NCBI GenBank assembly: GCA_018881555.1
Contig: JACAXG010000068.1
Location: 3,376,198-3,440,197, forward strand
Length of the DNA: 64,000 nt
From: Amblyornis subalaris
Lineage: Eukaryota > Chordata > Aves > Passeriformes > Ptilonorhynchidae
Reading direction: 5' to 3'
The translations under genes and the position numbers were made by a program. Below, piece by piece: positions 58,247-64,000 of this stretch (positions are counted from its first letter, which is position 1; the number at the start of each line of letters is the position of its first letter). A model generated the notes under the pieces. The model ran no database searches. It had not been told where the DNA came from and saw nothing but the letters and a program-made list of their open reading frames with translations.

Positions 58247-61200
58247 GCCGTGTGTACAGAGCACACAGCAGCACAGCCAGTGCCACACGGTGGTGCTCGG
58301 AGCTCTCGCTCCTGCTTTCCCCGCAAGCCAGCGCTGCCGGGCTCTCTCTGGCTGCTCAGGGATTTCTCCCGTGTCCCTCCTCAGCCAGCGGAGAGACCGA
58401 TAAGTGGAGAGTCCTGGCCATGGCACGGCTTCCCTCTTGCTCTCTGTCTGCTTCTCCCTGCTGATGGTTTCCACCGCGGCCCGGGGAAGGGTGGAACCCG
58501 CCGTGTGGCAATGCCCGTGGCGAGAGAGTGCCCTGGTCCGTGGGGCGATAGCCTCTGCTGTAACCCACCCACTGCATAGTGACACCCATCCAGTACATCC
58601 CAGCTATGTGTTTTGGACAAACGCACCTGTGATGATGTGGCTCATGGCTACAGAGGCCGGGGGATTGGGTTAATGCTGGAAGAGAGCAGGGATGGCTCGA
58701 GCAGATCCTAGGGTGTTGGTTTTCGAAGGCAAAAGCAAGTGTTCAGAGCCCCTCCTATCAGATTTCAATATCTGATCTCATTAAACTCTGCAAATATTCT
58801 CTTATGTGATGGAAATTCATTATTTTTAAAGCTAAATCTCACCCCCTCTTAACTCTCAGCACTCAGCTCTTTGCTGGGGTGGGGGGAGAAGCACGTGAAA
58901 AAAATCCTGCTAAATGTGCCTGTGTCTGTGCTGACTTTTGATCCCAACAGCTGAACTTCAGGTGGGTTTGGAGTGAAACTGGAGTCCCATCCAATCTCTG
59001 CTGGGGAAAAGGGGAAAGAGCATCAGCCCGACTCAGTCCCCTTCTGGCTCAAACCCCAATTTAACAAACTCATTGTGGAAGCAGGCAGTGCCCTCTGTGA
59101 AATGGTGACTCCAGTGATGTCTGCAAGGGACCTTGGTAAACTTGGTGAGGTTTCCATCAGAATAATCACCGTCAATAACACCACAGGCAAGCTTTCAGAA
59201 CAAAGCCTTTTTTCTCATGAGTTAGCAGAAGCAATGCTGGCTATTGGCGATTCGTGCCTCCCTCATAAATTACNTTTTAAGAGTAGGATTCTGTGTCATC
59301 AGAAAAGATACATTTTATTTTTATATAGCATATTTAGCACACACTTAAGGGGAATGATGGTGTTGTCAGGGGCCTGGGGTGATAGGGAGGGTATTTTTGT
59401 GCTGCTTTTTTTTTTAACCTGGAAGGGTTTCAGCCTGTGCAGGGGAGTCATGGCAGAATCACCAGCTGCAAGATTTAGAGAAGGAGGCAGAGATCAAAGC
59501 AGGGGGCACAGTGCACAAAATGTGTGGGAAGAGGCTCCCATGGGAAAGCCATGGCAGGTCTGGCCCCTGGAGATGCCAGGTCTCACAGACAGACCCGAAG
59601 AGCCCTTTCCATGGTGTCTACACTCTCCTCTGCTCCCTGCCCAGCCNCTCACCCAGCTGTACTTGGAAAGTGCTCCAGAGTTCCTTTGGATTCCCATGGC
59701 TATGTTATCTCCATGGGATTGTCACATTGGCACTGACAGGTTCTGCTGTGATGCAGGACATGACCATTAAATTTGTCACCATGAATTGCCCAAATGTAAC
59801 CTGGGTCATCCAGGAATTTGGTCCATTTCTGTTGTTTCTCTCAGGGTCCCTGGGTTGTGTAAGAGCTGCAGCTTCTTTGGATTTAGGGGTTCTTCCTAAA
59901 ACTTTTATCAGTGGCAGGATGCATCCATCAGAAATTGGGAAGCAATAGGCCAGTCATGTCTAAAAAAGAGAGTTCTCTTACACTGCAATTGCAGCCACAC
60001 GTTGTGATCGCTGAGGATCTCTGCCAATGTAGTCCAAGCCTTTTTCTTCCCCACAGTTTCCAAGGTGACTTGAAAAAGTGAGGAGTTCATGGAGCAAAGG
60101 CCCAACAGCTATATTTTTGTCTCATTCCTCTCCTGTTTTGTCCTTATGAACCAGCACGTGGCCTGTTCTAACCCTGGGTGGGGTTGGTCACTAGTTGTGA
60201 GCCCCTCAGCAGATGTAGCCAGGACTTTTGCATGATGTCTTCTCCCAAGGCTGGAGTAGGAAGCCTTCTGGGATTATTCCCTTTCACTCCAGAGCCTGCA
60301 GGGAAGCGGCTGGGACAGGCAGCGACATCATGCCGGGGTAAACACGGGTGCGGGTCACCCCGTGACTTCCCTGGGTCAGCTCAGGCAGCAGATGGGTGTT
60401 CCCCCTCCTTTGATCTTTCTCCTCTTTCCAAGGGGCTGAACTCCCTCCCGGGCGCTGCTTTCCTGCTCTGGGGTGAAGGAGAGGGTGGCCCTGCTGCAGC
60501 CTGAGCCCCTACATCTCCCTTCCCAAAAGGACTTTTNCAAGCTGGGTTTTCAGAGATTTGGTTTTAACGAACTTTTCCTGCCTGTGCAGCAGGTTAAAGA
60601 GCTCTGGAAGAGAAGGAGGGGAGAACAGCGGATTGGGTCATCTCCATGGGAACGTNGTGGGAAGATTGATATGTGCCCCGAGAGGCGGGTGCAGTTATTA
60701 GCATGTTCCAGATCCTTTCCTGCAGCCTTTTTTTTTTTGCTTTCTCCTGCTGAGGAGGAAGAACTAGAGTGTTTTCTAGGAGGAAAGAATGCGAATGTCT
60801 GAAATAAAAGCACCGCTGCAAATCCCAGCCCTTTCCAGCAGTGGGTCTCTGTTGNTTGTCACAGAACAGCTGAGGGANTTCCNGCAGTGCTAAAACCTGA
60901 GGGAGCCNGGTTGGTTTGCCCAGGAGAGGACAACCCTGCTGGCNAGGTGACACAGATGGTACCAGCCATCACCAGCTGGATGTAGAGCCATGGCTCTTGG
61001 CAAGGCCTGGGCAAGGAGAGTGGACAGAGCAGCTCCTGGTCTGGTGGTCACAACCACTCAGTGCAATGGGTTCTTCTCTTCTTGCTGCCTCACCANCACA
61101 GGTCATTCACACCACAGCATCACCTGAGACAGCGAGATGCACTCCAGCTCCGTTCGCTGAGCTGAGCACAGCTCTGAGCACCCAAATCTTCCTGGTGCAG

Positions 61201-62841
61201 CGTTAACCCGGAGGGTCAGAGGAGGCCAGCTCACCTCGGTTTCCTCGCAAAGCCCTGCTCTCCCTGGCCAGCGCCGGGGACTGCCAAGGGCCCTCACATA
61301 TGCGAACCATTTCCAAGAGCGATGGTGGGCTGGGACAAGCCCTGCAGCCTCGCCGGAGCCAAGAATGAGAGACCAGATGGTGCGTGACCTGATAAAGCCC
61401 CCTGTGATCTTCTGTTTGTTATTCTCCTGCAAGCACATTGCCCTGGGAAAAAATCCAAGGGTTCGTTTCCAGGACCCAGACTCTTCTCATGTGTAATAAC
61501 AACTGCACCTACTCTGGCCACACGCGTTGCTCANGTGAGACTCTTTGCTGCTGCAATGGTTTTGGGTGCAGAGGGTCTGGTGAGGTCTCCTAGAAAACCA
61601 GGCTTTAGCTCCTGTTCCTCTGAGGTACAGCTGCAATACAGCTCCTGTCCCATGTTTGTAGAGCATCTGAAGAGAGAGGGTCCCAGCCAGGGCAGCCCTC
61701 TCATGAGTGTTACTACAAAATTACTAGCAGCAGGAATATCTTCAAAATAGAAACTTCTGCTCTGGGCTATGTAGGAATTAATCACAAATAAATCATAACA
61801 CTAAGGAGGAACTTTGTCTTTGCAAAGCTGATTTTCTGAGTTTGCCAAAGTGGACACGAGTGCAGAAGCAGATCTGTAACATGCTCCTCAGGTGAAGAGC
61901 ATCTGCTTCTCTCCCACCCCAATTAATTTCTGTCCAGCGGTGGAATTTGGATGGCTGGTCTCTGCAGGGCAGGAGATCAATCCCAGTATCCATGTGTACA
62001 GCATGATCAGGACTGGAAAAGATCAAGGCAGGCATTTGCAGTAACAATAATAGTGAAGTCCCCAGAGTGACATTTCAAATGCAAATGAAAAGAATAAAAA
62101 TATCAGTTCCTGTTATAACTTTGTTGCTGCTGTAACCAAATCTAAGTGAAGGCTTGAAGCCCTCCCCTCTGCCTGACTGGCAGCAGAGCTGCAAGTCTCT
62201 GTTTATTTTCATTCCCAGCCCAAGNGGACGAGGACTCAGCCACGAGCTGAGGAACAGGGTGAGGAGCTGGGGCTGACGAGACACTCCCATGGTGGCACTT
62301 GCCAGGTGTTAATCCTCTCTCAGGCATGCAAAGTGGAGGGTGACAGCAGCTCTGTGTGGTGTGACTAATAACTAACCTAGCACCCTGAGAGCTCAGCAGA
62401 GCCCTTGCAGTGAGCCCCTGAACCCACCCTGGCTGGAGACAGAGGGCTTTGGCTTTCCAGGCATAATGCACTCCAGCCCTGGGAGGGGAAATGCTTGTGG
62501 AGTGGGCCCAGCAGGAAAGATTTCTTGCAGTTTGGATTTCAGTCAGTCTTAACAATTGCTGTTCACCTCCAATATCCAATTGCACCCCTTTTCTCTCCCC
62601 GTGTTGACAGACACAGCTGCCTTACCTTCCCTTCCCTTCCCAGATGCCGTGGTGCTGGGTGTTTGTCCAAATAAGCCCTTTGATATTGATCACTCAGGAT
62701 CAGTTTGGCTACCTGTGAGAGAACTGGGCAGCCAGGGAGCACAGGCAGAATTTATGATCACGTAGCACATGGGGTTGGCAGTTATTTGGGCCATTCTCAC
62801 AGTAGCTTTTAAGCCAAGAACAATCTTTTAATCTGAAGACA
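58247..62841. other. Unique sequence, no confirmed gene
   Basis: Contains an inverted repeat ATCAGAT/ATCTGAT (58757-58776) in an AT-rich patch, T11 at 60728-60738, and a cluster of five Ns between 60855 and 60944. The long frame at 58973-59770 is described separately. Nothing else is supported. Confidence 0.5.
58973..59770 (+). other. Unusually long open frame, coding status unknown
   Basis: The frame is open for 265 codons from a GTG, or 222 codons from the first ATG (59102), and ends in TAA at 59768. Two masked bases fall in it (59274 in a CNT codon, 59647 in a CCN codon) and neither can hide a stop. I recognise no domain. A poly-T run inside it yields an LLFFLTW stretch typical of non-coding DNA. 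No clear splice sites bound an exon. The likeliest reading is a chance frame. Confidence 0.12.
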
Positions 62842-62882
62842 CTTTTATTTTGTTTTATTTTATTTTATTTCATTTTATTTTG
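62842..62882. repeat. (TTTTA)n pentanucleotide microsatellite
   Basis: About eight imperfect copies of TTTTA/ATTTT, interrupted by a G and a C. It ends in TTTTGCAG and therefore also looks like the polypyrimidine tract of a splice acceptor. Confidence 0.85.
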
Positions 62883-62885
62883 CAG

Positions 62886-62995
62886 CAAAGAGATTGCCTG
62901 AGAATGAAACTGATGATTTAAAAAACGAAGAAGAACAAAAAAAGGATCTGAAACTGCGCAGGCTATTTTCAGTCCCCAGGATGAATGAAACGTAA
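62886..62995 (+). CDS. Possible terminal coding exon (speculative)
   Basis: A T-rich tract ending TTTTGCAG (62878-62885) could be a splice acceptor. After it, the frame beginning AAG at 62888 runs 35 codons to TAA (62993-62995). The peptide is charged: it opens KRLPENETDDLKNEEEQ and ends LRRLFSVPRMNET. An AATAAA follows at 62999-63004. Against this, the tract is a microsatellite, A-rich DNA is easily open and codes K/E, AATAAA is too close to the stop for a usual 3' UTR, and I recognise no family. No upstream exon was identified. Confidence 0.13.
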
Positions 62996-64000
62996 AAAAA
63001 TAAAATGGGTTGCAACTTTTGAATTCTAAAAAAGACCAATCTGAAAACATGAAAATCCAAGCAGGTGCTGTCAGCTGCAAGCACTGGCAAGGCAGGCTCT
63101 TCAGCTGACAAGTAGTGGAAGATTTCAGCAGACACACATGGGACAACACAAACCTGCTCATCTGCAGGGCTCTTTAATTATCAGGGGAGACCTGAGACAC
63201 ATTAATGCTTTGCTGTTGCTTCTCATTCCTGGCTCCTAAGGCCGGAGGCTGCTGACTGAGCTGCTACGAGGGCAGATCAGACCTGGAACTCTGCCACAGA
63301 AGGATGCAGCAGAGATCAGCAGAACAGGAGTTAATGCATCAAGTGGGAGAAGGCATCGCGGCTCAGCCTCGTGCCCCCGCCCACAGCACCATCCACGGAG
63401 TCTGCCGGCCTCTCCCTTGCTCCTGTGACTTTTCCTNTCATTTACCTCGGCACGAAGCAGGGAGAGGTGATCAGGACAGTCAGGGCTATGAGGACAGACA
63501 GCCTGACCACTGTAATAAAACNCCCAGATTTCTACTCTCCACTGCCCCCTCCCCTATCCCCCACCCCAATTCCAGAGAGGAAGCCATGCACAGTAATCTG
63601 GAAACCAGTCTGAGCTGCCCGTTTCAAGGTGTTGCCCTGAAAATTCACTTTCCAGTGCGTAGTGCCACCATGGGATATGCACGGGTGGGTGTAGGAGGGA
63701 GGGCAGGACCTGTGAGTCCATCCATGGAAGAANAGCTGCTCCAGCAGCAGCAGCTGCTCCAGCACCGACGGAAGCGCAGGGCTTACCCATGGCAGCGGGA
63801 CACAGCCAGGCTCTGGGCCTCCGCTGGCAGCAGCACTAGGACCCAGCAAAGCCCCTTGCAGCACAAAGCCCATGCTAATCAGAGACTGGAGGCCCCGAAG
63901 GTCGTGGAACTGAGGGCTGAGGAGATTTCCAACCCACTGCNCTTGCATTTGGAGCATCTCCTGCCTTTGTCGGTGACCGTGACCATGAGCTGCTCCCAGG
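62996..64000. other. Unique sequence, no gene recognised
   Basis: A-rich at first, then GC-moderate with some CpGs around 63350-63460. A 12-base direct repeat (GCTGCTCCAGCA) occurs twice at 63735-63764. The 141-codon minus-strand frame (63532-63957) has masked bases and no domain. The window ends inside ordinary sequence. Confidence 0.55.

Noticed and set aside
57504..58585. Very long open frames (up to about 305 codons) spanning the minisatellite gap on both strands
   Set aside because: Most of their length is the 501-N gap translated as unknown residues. The visible ends are repeat or random sequence.

Overview
This window looks like a piece of a bird nuclear genome, most likely a songbird or related lineage. 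The main evidence is six fragments of chicken-repeat-1 (CR1) non-LTR retrotransposons, several ending in the CR1 3' tail (ATTCTATGATTCTA or ATTCTGTGATTCTG), or its complement. There is little other repetitive DNA, base composition is mixed and there are scattered short CpG clusters. More than 130 isolated single Ns, about one per 480 bases, look like masked ambiguous or heterozygous calls in a draft assembly. One run of 501 Ns (57686-58186) is a true assembly gap.

I found no protein-coding gene, rRNA, tRNA, CRISPR array or bacterial-type operon that I can defend. Open frames are short, have no recognisable domains and are spread over both strands as expected by chance. The two best exceptions are weak: a possible short terminal exon at 62886-62995 and an unusually long open frame at 58973-59770. 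The window is best read as intergenic or deep intronic DNA.

Layout. 1-7365 is unique sequence with an AT-rich block around 4440-4690. A CR1 3' end lies at 7366-7760. 7761-13209 holds an AT-rich block (10436-10625), then a CpG-enriched stretch and an octamer palindrome near 11260. A minus-strand CR1 with an odd 5' end lies at 13210-13535. 13536-22400 holds a small tandem duplication (17188), a CpG cluster (19300) and another AT-rich block (21946). 23036-23965 carries two short CR1 pieces. 24100-27520 combines two CpG clusters with AT-rich blocks and is the best candidate regulatory neighbourhood. 27521-45835 is mostly unremarkable, with an inverted repeat, two G-quadruplex motifs, an octamer block (33630) and a CpG-moderate stretch (41640). 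45836-52060 has three of the strongest candidate cis-regulatory blocks, interleaved with an inverted T/A hairpin and a G-quadruplex motif. 55008-55665 has two CR1 pieces in opposite orientation. 57020-58245 is a minisatellite that runs into the assembly gap. The last 6 kb is unique sequence plus a pentanucleotide microsatellite.

The recurring pattern of AT-rich blocks with TAATTA, TGATTGAT, ATGCAAAT and ATCAAAG cores in otherwise gene-free DNA resembles the regulatory deserts around vertebrate developmental genes. This is inference from composition and motifs only, because conservation cannot be judged from one sequence. I saw no novel gene system. The most interesting unresolved object is the minisatellite and its gap.
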